NCBI RefSeq assembly: GCF_000568255.1
Contig: NZ_KK037166.1
Location: 4,454,171-4,518,170 of the forward strand
From: Kutzneria sp. 744
Lineage (GTDB): Bacteria > Actinomycetota > Actinomycetes > Mycobacteriales > Pseudonocardiaceae
DNA length: 64,000 nt
Reading direction: 5' to 3'
Shown piece after piece: positions 51,559 through 60,469 of this stretch (the stretch's first letter is position 1; each line of letters begins with the position of its first letter). Under the pieces are notes generated by a model. That model was not told the origin of the DNA. It ran no database searches and was given only the letters and a program-made list of their open reading frames with translations. Both the position numbers and the translations under genes were made by a program.

Positions 51559-53376
51559 TCAGCCCGCGATCGACGCCCGCAGCCACAGTTCGCACGCCAC
51601 GGTCTGCTGCAGCGGCTCGTGCAACCGGTCCGGCGGGATCGAATACCGGCACGCGGCCCGCAGTTGGCCGGTGTCGACGAACCCGAGGTCGGCCAGGCGA
51701 GAGCCCTCGCACAGCACGAGCAGGTGGCCGCGGTTGGCCCGGATGCCGGCCTCCTCGTCCGCGGAGCGGTCCACCTTGGCGTTTCTGACCTGTAACCGCG
51801 CCGGGACGATGCCCCGCATCGCCTCCGTGATCAGCGGCTTGTGCCGCCAGGGCGTGGCCCGCTCGTGCGGCCTCACCGACTGGCACGCCTCGACCACCCG
51901 GTCGTCGAGGAACGGAGCGGCCATGGACATCCCGGTGGGAGCGACCATCTGGGCGAGCGAACGGACGAGCCGGGCGCGGCCGCGGATCGCCGAAAGGTCC
52001 GCGTGTCGCCCGCGAGTGCTTGCCAGCGGAGCGGCCGAGCCCGTGAGGGCGGCGAAGCTCTCCCGGATCAGCGCCCGGGCGTCCGGCGTCACCCACGGCG
52101 GCAGCCTCGGCGGGATGTCCCACTCCAGATCGATCAGGCGCAGCCGGGAGCCGCTGCCGGTCAGTTGGGAGCCCGAGGAGCTCAGCCAGGACGCGTACGG
52201 CTGCGCGCGCAGCGCGGTGACCATGCTCGGCAGCAGGGGCCAGCGGGTCCGGGCGCGAAATCCACGGAACATGTCGACCGCGCGCAGCGGGTGGGTGCGC
52301 AGCATTGTGTGCAGGTGGTTGGGCGCGCCTCCGAGAACCTCGTCGCCGCCGTGACCGGTCAGGTGCATCTGCGATCCAGCGGCGGCCATCCGCCGGTAGC
52401 CGGTCAACAGCTTCGCCCGGTCGATCACGCCGACGGAGGGCTCGTCCAACGTGTCCTCGGCACCGGCGACGCCGTCGTAGACGAGGGGAAGTTGGTCGCG
52501 TGGCAACACGTCGTGCACCACGCCCGGCAGTTCGACGATCGTCCGGTCGGCCCAGACCAGGTCGTCGTCCGACGAGTCGAGCGCGCTCGCGGTGTAGGCG
52601 ATGAGCTTGCCCTGGCCACGTGCGGCCAGGAATGTCACCGCCGTCGAGTCCAGGCCGCCGGACAGATCGCAGCTGACCGTTTCCGCGCCCCCGAGCCTGC
52701 ATCGCACGGCGTCCGACAGCGCCGTCGCCAGGCGCCGGGCGCCCTCGCGCAACGGCAGCACCGGGGCCGGCGGCTGCCACCACCGGATCGTGCTGGCGCG
52801 TCCACTGGCCTCGACGAGCAGGAAACGGTCGGCGGGCAGCGCCGTCACGCCCTGCCACATCGGCACGTCGTCCAGTGGGTGCGGGCGCGTCGGATCGAGC
52901 AGCGACAACGCAACCGCGTGCTGGTTCAGCTCGGCGTCGATGAGCCAGCCGAGAACATCGGCGCGGTCGGCCGCGACCAGTTGGCCGTCCAGCTCTGCGT
53001 GGAACACCCGCCGAACGCCGGATGCCGTGCCCTGCACCCGCTGCCGGCCGCCCAGGTCGGCGATCACGTGACAGCTGCCCGTCATGTCCGCCAACGCGGT
53101 GTCGAGCGCGGACACATCCCTGGTCCGTTCCACCAGCCGGGCCAGGTGGTCCGTCGAGACCGCGGTGTGCCCGATCAGCGCGACGCGCGAACGGCCCGCC
53201 ACGTGGAGCATGATCTGGTCGTCCGGCCAGCTGCCCACCAGCCACGGTCTTCCCGACGGATAGGCCACCGAGCGGGTCGCGTGATGAAGCAGTGCGAGAA
53301 TGGCCTCGGCTCGCGTGGGCGCGTCCGGCAAAACGACGAACCACGGTATCCCGGGCATCAGGATGGGAAATCGCAT
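51559..53376 (-). CDS. Lasso-peptide-cyclase-like asparagine synthetase homologue
   Basis: 605 residues from ATG 53376 with GAGGGA three bases upstream. PWFVVLPDAPTRAEA and SGRPWLVGSWPDD are the same N-terminal domain as in the neighbour. The synthetase domain is intact by motif: SCDLSGGLDSTAVTFL, LTGHGGDEVLGGAPN, APFLDDRVVEACQSVRPHER. It resembles lasso macrolactam synthetases (C proteins). The precursor, RRE protein (B1) and transglutaminase-like protease (B2) that should accompany it are not visible within the window. The pair may be orphaned, act in trans, or use a different substrate. Confidence 0.9.
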   Translation of the reverse strand: MRFPILMPGIPWFVVLPDAPTRAEAILALLHHATRSVAYPSGRPWLVGSWPDDQIMLHVAGRSRVALIGHTAVSTDHLARLVERTRDVSALDTALADMTGSCHVIADLGGRQRVQGTASGVRRVFHAELDGQLVAADRADVLGWLIDAELNQHAVALSLLDPTRPHPLDDVPMWQGVTALPADRFLLVEASGRASTIRWWQPPAPVLPLREGARRLATALSDAVRCRLGGAETVSCDLSGGLDSTAVTFLAARGQGKLIAYTASALDSSDDDLVWADRTIVELPGVVHDVLPRDQLPLVYDGVAGAEDTLDEPSVGVIDRAKLLTGYRRMAAAGSQMHLTGHGGDEVLGGAPNHLHTMLRTHPLRAVDMFRGFRARTRWPLLPSMVTALRAQPYASWLSSSGSQLTGSGSRLRLIDLEWDIPPRLPPWVTPDARALIRESFAALTGSAAPLASTRGRHADLSAIRGRARLVRSLAQMVAPTGMSMAAPFLDDRVVEACQSVRPHERATPWRHKPLITEAMRGIVPARLQVRNAKVDRSADEEAGIRANRGHLLVLCEGSRLADLGFVDTGQLRAACRYSIPPDRLHEPLQQTVACELWLRASIAG

Positions 53377-53961
53377 TGTCCCTCGACAGCGTCAGATTCT
53401 AACGTTTGTTGCGGGGGTGAGACAGTGGCGGCGGCCGCGCGAATCGAGGAGACCACCGCCGCGGAAATCGCGCCTCGCTGGCCCCGAAGCGGCGCCGATG
53501 ACGCAGACGGCAATCACCGCCATGATCCTCGGGCGCACGCGGACGACCACACCATGCAGCGACGGTTCACCTCGTCCGGCGGGTCATCCGCGCATCCGGC
53601 CCCAGCTCGGCGCGGCCTCCTCCCACGCTCGTCGACGCGCCGAAACGGCGAGGTGGCGACGAGCGAAGTTCGCGACAGTGTGAGCATGAACGGAACCAAC
53701 TCCCTCGTGAATCTCCGCGACCGCGGGCACTAAAAGACATCGACGAAATCTGCGCGTCCCGGCGTTGCGCCGCCACGTCTGTATCTATCAAGAGATTGCG
53801 GTCAACACGGTAACAACGACCCCAACATCACGGGAGGGGCCATATCGCTGGCCCCCGAAACGATGAACTTAAAAAGGGAGAACTAATCCGGCCGACAGCC
53901 GGCTCCGGGCAGGAAATTTTCACGCCACCCGTGCGCCACCGTTTCGGACACGTCACCCCGG
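53377..53961. other. Gap upstream of the cyclase-like gene
   Basis: 585 bp with no recognised gene. Minus-strand frames of 43 codons (53392-53523) and 61-74 codons lack leader motifs of lasso precursors (no Y-x-x-P, no Thr at the penultimate leader place with an Asp/Glu ring acceptor). A 7-bp stem GGGGCCA/TGGCCCC with six-base loop (53836-53855) may terminate the PAP2 gene from the right. Confidence 0.45.
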
Positions 53962-54738
53962 TCACCGGCGAGATGGCTCACACCGGTCCCGGCGCCCCTC
54001 ACGGGCGATCTCGTGCTGGCCGAGGTCGTGTCGCTCGGCCGGCACAAGACCCCGCACCGGCCGGACGGCCGCCGCGTGGGACAACCCGCGACCGCCACGC
54101 TCCAGCGGACCGCACGGTCCGCCCCCGAACTTGTCGATCACGAGCGCGACGACGAGCACCGACGCCACGGCGACACAGATCCCGCCCAGCGTGTCCGTGG
54201 CGTAGTGCCAGTTCCGACCCACGAGTGCGACGGAGACCGCCACGGACACGCCGAACCCGAGCAGGGTAAGCATCGCCTTGACCATGGGCGAGGTCAGCCA
54301 TGCGCCGCCGAGAAACAGCACGAGGACGACCGTGGCCACGGCGGCCGGGCCCGTGGTGTGGCCGCTGGGGAACGCCAGCTGTCCGTAACGGGTCCGCCCG
54401 ACCATCGGCTTGAGCAGAAGTTCGGTGACGAGCACCGCCGCGGTCGGGCCGACGACGGCCAACAGCACCATCCGCCAACGGCCCAGCGCGGCGGTCCCCA
54501 GTGCCAGGCCGACGACCAGCGCGGCGACGGACAGCGGATCACCGATCCTGATCACCTGTTCCATCAGGCCGACGTGCTGTCCGGCGAGCTGATGCACCCA
54601 GTGGGCGACGAACCTGTCCACGCCGGCGGGCGAACTTCTTTGGTGAAACCACGCACCGAGCCCGGCCACGATGATGACGCACAACAGCGCGATCATCGCA
54701 GCGGGGTAGCGCAGCCGTATCGGAACCAATAAATCCAT
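53962..54738 (-). CDS. PAP2-family membrane phosphatase
   Basis: 258 residues from ATG 54738; a GTG at 54765 is possible, and neither has a good ribosome site. At least five hydrophobic segments are seen (AAMIALLCVIIVAGLGAW first). Catalytic motifs of PAP2 phosphatases follow in order: KPMVGRTRYGQ, PSGHTTGPAA and GRNWHYATDTLGG, with the catalytic His in each of the last two. It would dephosphorylate a lipid phosphate such as undecaprenyl diphosphate or phosphatidic acid at the membrane. The last 45 residues are a charged cytosolic tail. Confidence 0.88.
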   Translation of the reverse strand: MDLLVPIRLRYPAAMIALLCVIIVAGLGAWFHQRSSPAGVDRFVAHWVHQLAGQHVGLMEQVIRIGDPLSVAALVVGLALGTAALGRWRMVLLAVVGPTAAVLVTELLLKPMVGRTRYGQLAFPSGHTTGPAAVATVVLVLFLGGAWLTSPMVKAMLTLLGFGVSVAVSVALVGRNWHYATDTLGGICVAVASVLVVALVIDKFGGGPCGPLERGGRGLSHAAAVRPVRGLVPAERHDLGQHEIAREGRRDRCEPSRR

Positions 54739-54864
54739 GTCGCGACGTAGATTTTCAGCGAGCACAATTCACACTAGGTCGACGAGGACGTGACCGGGGC
54801 CACGTCACTCGAATGGGCGTCGACCATTCGGCTAGCGGCCAACCACCGACGTGGCCGCATACCG

Positions 54865-55071
54865 TCACTCGCGTTCGGGGCAGACTTGCTTCAGCGCCCG
54901 AAGAAACGTCGTCACCGATCCCTGGCGGAACACCAGGACCGGTCCACTCGGATTCTTGGAGTCGCGCACCAGGGTGCGGTCCACGCATATCGCCATCTCA
55001 ACGCACGCGCCTTGCCCGACGCTCCGGCTGCTCTTGCGCCAGGTCAGGTCCGCCAGATCGAGATCGTGCAA
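54865..55071 (-). CDS. DUF397 protein
   Basis: 68 residues from TTG 55071, which directly follows the upstream stop (TAGTTG); AAGGAG lies within the upstream gene end. LTWRKSSRSVGQGACVEMA and VRDSKNPSGPVLVF are the DUF397 hallmark. These small proteins occur beside Scr1-type HTH genes in actinomycetes and form a regulator pair reminiscent of WhiJ/BldB-type systems. Exact function unknown. Confidence 0.92.
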   Translation of the reverse strand: MHDLDLADLTWRKSSRSVGQGACVEMAICVDRTLVRDSKNPSGPVLVFRQGSVTTFLRALKQVCPERE

Positions 55072-55926
55072 CTACAGCTCCTTAGCGATTCGGTGGATGA
55101 GGTGGATCGTTCCCCGCGGATCGACCGCCTTGCGGCACAGATGGTCGAACACCCGCGAGTAGTCGGCGATCTCATCGAACTTCTCCAGGTAGAGACTGCC
55201 GACCTGGGTTTCAAGATAGACGACATCTCGGTCGCTCGCCTCCGGGAACCGGAGCATGACGAAAGGGCCGAGCATGGCCGGATGCGCTCCGGCGGAAATC
55301 GGCAGCGCCCGCACCGTCACGTTCGGCAACTCGGCGAGCTGCGCGAGGTGACGCAACTGCTCGGACATCACCGCCCGCCCGCCCACGGGACGGCGCAGAG
55401 CGGCCTCGCTGTGCACGACATGCAGCTCGAGCGGCTGCTCGTCATGCAGCCGGCGCTGCCGCTTCAGCCGAAGCTCCACTCGCCTGTCGACCTCGTCGGC
55501 GGACGGCGTGTCCACTGTGGCCAGTGTGACAGCGGTCGCGTAGTCATGTGTTTGCAGCAGCCCGTTGACCACCTCACCTTCGTATGTTCGGCATTCCGCC
55601 GCCTCGGCCTCCAACCCGACGTAGGTGGCCAACCAGTCGGGGAGCACGTCACTGTAACTATGCCACCAGCTCTTCTTCCCGGAATCTCTGGCGAGCTGGA
55701 TGAGGCGGTCCGCCTCAACCCCGGTGACACCGTAGAAATCCAGCATAAGACGCACGTCACCGACGCTGACCGCACCCCTCCCCTTCTCAATGCGAGAAAT
55801 TTTCGGATGCCGACAGTCGAGGTACGCGGCGACGTCCTCGAGCTTCATGCCGGAAAACTCTCGTAGTCGCCGCAACTCGGCCGCCAGACGCCTGCGGCGG
55901 ACTGTCGGACTGTAGTCAAGGGCCAT
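55072..55926 (-). CDS. XRE/Scr1-family HTH regulator (DUF5753)
   Basis: 284 residues from ATG 55926 with AGGAG five bases upstream. The N-terminus (RRRLAAELRRLREFSGMKLE, CRHPKISRIEKGRGAV) is an XRE-type HTH; from about residue 90 the DUF5753 domain follows (DVLPDWLATYVGLEAEA, EVVNGLLQTHDYA, GPFVMLRFPEASDRDVVYLE). It is coupled to the DUF397 gene. Such pairs control development or antibiotic genes. Confidence 0.93.
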   Translation of the reverse strand: MALDYSPTVRRRRLAAELRRLREFSGMKLEDVAAYLDCRHPKISRIEKGRGAVSVGDVRLMLDFYGVTGVEADRLIQLARDSGKKSWWHSYSDVLPDWLATYVGLEAEAAECRTYEGEVVNGLLQTHDYATAVTLATVDTPSADEVDRRVELRLKRQRRLHDEQPLELHVVHSEAALRRPVGGRAVMSEQLRHLAQLAELPNVTVRALPISAGAHPAMLGPFVMLRFPEASDRDVVYLETQVGSLYLEKFDEIADYSRVFDHLCRKAVDPRGTIHLIHRIAKEL

Positions 55927-56646
55927 CGACACTCCTCAGATTGCCGACACGACCCCCAAGGACTCCCGCTTATCAGGAGTATGGGGCTGGAGCGGGGCCA
56001 GTACACAAGCTGGATCGAACTCTCGGGTTCCGCCGAAGGTGTTCTCTTGCGGAGAGGCCGTTCGGCGTAACGGCCGGAAAACCTCGATGGCCGATGTACA
56101 AGCCTGTACGTACACGGCAGGCTCTAGCCATACAAGACGTACAGCCCAGGAGATGACCGAACGTGAACCGTGTTCATTCACTGGGCATCATTTCAGGAGT
56201 CGACCGTCAGCGGGATGGGCTGCTCGAGGAAGCAACCGGGCGACGCCGCGGATCACCGGTCACGCCCTCCGCGCCGTATGCGCTGTCGGCTCCTGTCACT
56301 GGCACTGGGAACACGTTGTCGTGCCCTCACTCAGTGCCAGCCCCGCCGGGTGGCGGTGCGGCAGTTCTCCGCCGCGGCGCCCACCGCCACCCGGCCCTCT
56401 GCTGCGGTGGGGGCGGATCGTCCCCGTGCCCGTCCTCACCGCACCCCACCGGCGCCGGCCCGACCCGGTCGGCGCCCGCAAGACGCCGTGCGCCGCAGGG
56501 CCCGCCCCATGGCTGGTAGGCCGCCTACTCGTCGCACGGCACACCGCGGTGGGGCCGGAAACCGTACGCCCCTCTCCACCCGGCCCCACCGCGCCTCCAT
56601 CCGTCCACCGCGATTTCCGGTGGCAGAACGAATCAGGTGATCGATC
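55927..56646. promoter_or_regulatory. 720-bp divergent region upstream of the Scr1-type gene
   Basis: No gene with credible bias. Around 56094-56115 the sequence TGTACAAGCCTGTACGTACA contains repeated GTAC half-sites that could be an operator. The rest is Cys/Pro/Arg-coding-like G/C-rich filler without a start. Confidence 0.4.
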
Positions 56647-57138
56647 GTGCCGAACGTCGTCGCGCCCGCGGACCGCCCACCCGAACAGATGGCGGCAAGG
56701 GCGCAGGCATTCCAGCAGCTCTACGACTGGCCGGTGTGCGTGTCCCCGGAGACAGGCGATCTCGTGCTCGCCGTGCGCGCGGGCGTCGACGCCATCACCG
56801 TCCGCGGTGAGCTCGGTGTCCAGGCCCAGCGCCTGCTGTGCACCCGTCTGCTCGCCGGACCGGTGCTGCTGCTGCCGAAGAAGGATCCGGAGCAGCTCCC
56901 GGACTGGGTGTTCCTCACCGGTCCGGCGCAGAACCTGTCCCGGCAGGCGGTGGCGGACATCGGACGCGTCGGCGTCCGGCTCTGGCCGCATGACGAGTTC
57001 GTCCCGCTGCCGCCGTCGCGGCTGCCCGGCGGCGAGGTCCGCTGGTCCACCAGTCCCATCCTGGGGCGTCCACTGCCCTCCTGGATCAGCGTGATCGGGG
57101 CGATACGCTCGGTCGCCGCCGATGGCGGCGCACCGTGA
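56647..57138 (+). CDS. Hypothetical cytosolic protein
   Basis: 163 residues from GTG 56647 with AGGTGA eight bases upstream, with good third-position bias. The sequence (QLYDWPVCVSPETGDLVLAV, GPVLLLPKKDPEQLPDWVFL, RLWPHDEFVPLPPSRLPGG) recalls small proteins of actinomycetes with a remote likeness to the N-terminal prim-pol domain of bifunctional DNA primases, but I cannot see its metal ligands. No signal or membrane segment. Function unknown. Confidence 0.65.
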   Translation: MPNVVAPADRPPEQMAARAQAFQQLYDWPVCVSPETGDLVLAVRAGVDAITVRGELGVQAQRLLCTRLLAGPVLLLPKKDPEQLPDWVFLTGPAQNLSRQAVADIGRVGVRLWPHDEFVPLPPSRLPGGEVRWSTSPILGRPLPSWISVIGAIRSVAADGGAP

Positions 57139-57439
57139 CGTGCGCCTGTAGCGCTCACTGCATATGTGCGGTCGAGCTGGTGCTCACCGTGCTGAGCGTG
57201 TTCCCCGACATCGTGATGGCGGTGCGGGACTGGCCCGGGCGGTCCACACGGTCGGCAGGCGCGCGCACCGTGAGCCTCCCGGCGGGTGCGCCCGCCGCCG
57301 GGCGGCTGGATCTGGCTCATCCCGAAGGCGCCGGTTCGGTGCACCGACGGCGCATGAAGCACGTTCGCCATCACTCGTAGTCGTCCACCGGCAAGCCGAT
57401 TCGGCTCAACCAACGTTTACCACCCAGTGGGGGCAGTAC
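57139..57439. other. Gap before the epimerase gene
   Basis: 301 bp; no gene, repeat or RNA seen. It should carry the promoter for the epimerase gene. Confidence 0.4.
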
Positions 57440-58717
57440 ATGGATCAGTCCAGCCGGAGCAACGGATCCAACAACGGCTGGGTGCCAAGCACGGCGCTGT
57501 TGCCCCGTGGTGTCTACCTTCCCGAGGTGCACCTCGTCGGTGGCACCCGAGCGGAGGCCGTCAAGCTCGCGCCGGTCGCCGAGGCGATCCGCGCTCGGGG
57601 CCGAATGGGCTGCCTGATGGTGGCCACCGGCGAGCAGGAGCTCGTGTTCGACCAGGCGCTGGAGGTGTTCGGGATGCGGCCGGACATCCGGCTGCCGATC
57701 GAACCACGCGGTGGTCGACCCGAATTGCTCGGCTCGCTCACCCGGCTGCTGGACGAGCACTTCGCCCGTCGCCGGCCAGCGACGGTCGTGGTCCAAGGCG
57801 ACACCACGACCGCGCTGGCCGGCGCGCTCGCGGCATTCTGGCGCGGGATTCCCGTCGTCCATCTGGAAGCCGGCCTGCGCACCCACGATCTGCGCGCGCC
57901 GTTCCCGGAGGAGGCCACCCGACGCCTGGTCGACCGCATCAGTTCGCTGCACCTGGCCCCGACGGCGGGCGCCGCCGCCAACCTGCACGCGGAGGGCATC
58001 ACCGGCGCCGGCGTGCTGGTGGTGGGCAACACCGTCGTGGACGCGCTGACGCGGGTCGCCGGCCGGCCGGTCAACTACCACGATCCGCGCCTGGCGGCCG
58101 TGGAATGGCGGGCGCGCAGCGGGCAGACCCGGCTGGTGTTGGTGACCGTGCACCGCACCGAGTCCCTGGGCGCTCCGCTGTCGCGGATCATGAGCGCGCT
58201 GCGCACGCTGCTGGAGCGCCACCAGGACGTGGAGATCGTGTTGCCGATCCACCCCAACGACGCCGTGCGCAAGCAGCTCATGACCGGGTTGTTCGGTGCC
58301 GAACGAGTGCACTTCACCGCGCCACTGCCCTACGACGAGTTCTGCCGGCTGCTCACGACCGCACGACTGGTGCTGTCCGATTCTGGTGGCGTGCAGGAGG
58401 AAGCGCCGACCATCGGGGTGCCCGTGCTGGTGCTGCGGGACCTGACCGAGCGGCTGGAGGCGCTGGAGACCGGCGACTCCCGGCTGGTGGGCTCCGACCC
58501 GCAGGTGATCGTGGACCTGGCCTCGCGCTTCCTCGACGAGCCCGCCGAGCGCGGCGCCGGCGCCGCCAACCCGTTCGGGGACGGCTACGCCGCACCGCGG
58601 GTCGAGCACGGAATCGCCTGGCTGCTCGGGCTGGAGCAGCTGCCGCCGTCCGCTCCCGCGACGATGCGGTACACGCCGTCGGAGCGCGTCTGGGCGCAGC
58701 CGGCGGCCAGGACCTGA
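57440..58717 (+). CDS. wecB: UDP-N-acetylglucosamine 2-epimerase (non-hydrolysing, WecB-like)
   Basis: 425 residues from ATG 57440 with GGGGG seven bases upstream. HLVGGTRAEAVKLAPV matches the GTRPEAIK start of the family, then VVVQGDTTTALAGAL, VHLEAGLRTHDLRAPFPEE, VTVHRTESLG and LSDSGGVQEEAPTIGVPVLV with LRDLTERLEALETG. It interconverts UDP-GlcNAc and UDP-ManNAc by anti elimination and readdition. Pro to Ala in GTRPEA and Pro to Leu in TERPE are mild changes, so activity on another UDP-sugar is possible. No ManNAc dehydrogenase or cell-wall genes adjoin. The gene name is by family resemblance only. Confidence 0.9.
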   Translation: MDQSSRSNGSNNGWVPSTALLPRGVYLPEVHLVGGTRAEAVKLAPVAEAIRARGRMGCLMVATGEQELVFDQALEVFGMRPDIRLPIEPRGGRPELLGSLTRLLDEHFARRRPATVVVQGDTTTALAGALAAFWRGIPVVHLEAGLRTHDLRAPFPEEATRRLVDRISSLHLAPTAGAAANLHAEGITGAGVLVVGNTVVDALTRVAGRPVNYHDPRLAAVEWRARSGQTRLVLVTVHRTESLGAPLSRIMSALRTLLERHQDVEIVLPIHPNDAVRKQLMTGLFGAERVHFTAPLPYDEFCRLLTTARLVLSDSGGVQEEAPTIGVPVLVLRDLTERLEALETGDSRLVGSDPQVIVDLASRFLDEPAERGAGAANPFGDGYAAPRVEHGIAWLLGLEQLPPSAPATMRYTPSERVWAQPAART

Positions 58718-59112
58718 CGCCCGCGGCCATTTCAGAAGTGAGCTCTCCCGTTGTCCCGTGTCGGCCGGGTTCTTGGCGAACGTCCGCACAGCGCCTAGTC
58801 TGGCGTCCGCGCGCCGGCCGCGGACAATAGTCCCATGATCGCTCGATCAGTCTAGGGATCATGAGCAACCGGGCTAGCTCCTCTCATCACACGGCCGGCA
58901 GGCGAAAATCGTCATCACGCGCGCTACCTTGACACAGCGTTCGCCGAGGCCGTTTGTCCGCGAATGACGAATGCTCCGGACGGCGCATCCTCGTGCGGAA
59001 TACCAGAATTCGCACATGCCGCGTGTCGACGGCACATGGAAGAAGTCACGAGCACGATCCCCGGCCTCGCACCGCGAGCACATAATCGGATCATCGCGAC
59101 AGGAGACCGGAA
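58718..59112. promoter_or_regulatory. Intergenic region with an inverted repeat
   Basis: 395 bp without a gene. CATGATC-N16-GATCATG (58834-58863) encloses GATCGCTCGATC; it may be a binding site for the HTH protein encoded from 59113. Confidence 0.4.
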
Positions 59113-59514
59113 GTGGAGGATCGGCCAATACCTGAGTTGATTTCCGAACTGATCAAGCACGCCAGGATGGAGCGCGGCCTGAGCCAGACGGGCCTCGCCA
59201 TGACCCTGGCCGAGGTGTCGGGCCAGGACACCGTGACCCGCTCCGAGGTGTCCAGGTGGGAACGCGGCAAGCGCATCCCCACCCGACACTGGTTGCGCTG
59301 GCTCAGCGAGGTCCTCGGGCTTTCGTTGGAGCGCCTCGAATACGCGGCGACCTTCTCCAGGAGGTTTCGGGCGGTGAAATCGGTTACAGACGTGCTTCCC
59401 ATGGCCGGCCGTGGAAGCGCCGAACCGGGAGCAATACCGCGCCAGACCTCGAACGAGGTCACCATAAACGTCGACCACGACCGCAACACATTCCGCGCAC
59501 CGGGGGCCAAATAG
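59113..59514 (+). CDS. XRE-family HTH protein
   Basis: 133 residues from GTG 59113 with GGAG nine bases upstream. ELIKHARMERGLSQTGLA, VTRSEVSRWERGKRIPTRHW and LSEVLGLSLERLEYAA form an XRE helix-turn-helix with the recognition helix SEVSRWE. The C-terminal 45 residues (AVKSVTDVLPMAG onward) are unstructured in appearance. No antitoxin partner is visible. A local DNA-binding regulator. Confidence 0.83.
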   Translation: MEDRPIPELISELIKHARMERGLSQTGLAMTLAEVSGQDTVTRSEVSRWERGKRIPTRHWLRWLSEVLGLSLERLEYAATFSRRFRAVKSVTDVLPMAGRGSAEPGAIPRQTSNEVTINVDHDRNTFRAPGAK

Positions 59515-59739
59515 TTGGCCTCTTTCCAGCACGCCCTTCCCCCGGCAAGCTTTGCGGCAGGGTTCGCCAGGTTTCAGACGCATCAACGCCACATTGCACA
59601 GAAAACAGCCTCCGAACCCTGCGGGGCAGCACATCGTTCGGGAGGGGAATTCGCGACGCTTACCGCGACCCACCGGATTGGGCAGCCCTCCCGACAAAAC
59701 CAAGCGCTTTACTACTATTCCAAGAAGGAGACAACACTC

Positions 59740-60339
59740 ATGAGGCGTTCCCTCGTGGCCCTCGTAGCAGCGGGTATCGCTGCGCTCTCGCTGATCACCG
59801 GCGCCGCGACCGCGTCCGCAGCGCCGCAGTCGGTGGCGAGCGTGCAGAAGTCCTTCACCTTCGTGATCGACCAGCTCGCCACCCGCGGCCCCAACGGCTC
59901 GGCCGACCAGTACGTCCAGATCAAGAACCTCAGCCAGGTCCCGCAGGACCTGAGCGGATTCAAGATTGCGGTCGCGCCCAGCCCGTCCCAGATCTTCGAG
60001 GTGGCCACGATCCCCCAGGGCACCATCCTGCAGCCGGGCCGGGTGTACGTGATCGCCAACCCGCAGGGCTACAGCGGCCCGGTCGTCGACCAGTACTTCA
60101 CCGGCACCCTCCCGCTCACTGACCGGGTCGGCGTCGCGCTGCTGTCCCCGTCCAACGCCACGGTCGACTCGATGGCCACCATCGCGTCGTCGCCGTTCGT
60201 GATGAGGGCGCCGGCCACCCCTCTGACCAGCGACCAGCCGCTGGCCCTCGTGCGGTTCACCAACACCGACAACAACGCCGTCGACTTCCACATCGCACCG
60301 CGGACCCCGGGGCTGCCCAGCCCGGTGACGCTCTTCTGA
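59740..60339 (+). CDS. Secreted lamin-tail-domain (LTD) protein
   Basis: 199 residues; AAGGAG lies ten bases before the ATG. Signal peptide RRSLVALVAAGIAALSLI with cleavage after ATASA. The mature part is one Ig-like LTD domain: DQYVQIKNLSQVPQDLSGFK, VATIPQGTILQPGRVYVIAN and DRVGVALLSPSNATVDSMA. LTD proteins are exported and often linked to nucleases or surface structures; here the domain is alone. A bidirectional terminator follows. Confidence 0.88.
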   Translation: MRRSLVALVAAGIAALSLITGAATASAAPQSVASVQKSFTFVIDQLATRGPNGSADQYVQIKNLSQVPQDLSGFKIAVAPSPSQIFEVATIPQGTILQPGRVYVIANPQGYSGPVVDQYFTGTLPLTDRVGVALLSPSNATVDSMATIASSPFVMRAPATPLTSDQPLALVRFTNTDNNAVDFHIAPRTPGLPSPVTLF

Positions 60340-60418
60340 AACGGAATCTGACAGCCTTCTCCGCCACGGCGCGGTGACCGGCCGAACCGGCGGTCGAGCG
60401 ACAAGCTGTCACGAACAA

Positions 60419-60453
60419 GGGGCCTACCGAGACTTGACGTCTCGGTAGGCCCC
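60419..60453. terminator. Bidirectional 15-bp hairpin terminator
   Basis: GGGGCCTACCGAGAC and GTCTCGGTAGGCCCC pair perfectly around five bases, between the converging LTD and MMPL genes. Confidence 0.88.
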
Positions 60454-60469
60454 GTCGTCGCTGGCCGGC

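Noticed and set aside
53392-53523. 43-residue minus-strand frame just upstream of a lasso-cyclase-like gene, considered as a lasso precursor
   Set aside because: The leader part would be only about 11 residues, there is no Y-x-x-P or penultimate Thr, and the putative ring residues do not fit.
53876-53889. GGGAGAACTAATCC, a partial match to the reverse of the 15-bp LuxR-associated element
   Set aside because: Only ten bases match, and it is about 500 bp from the nearest start that it could control.
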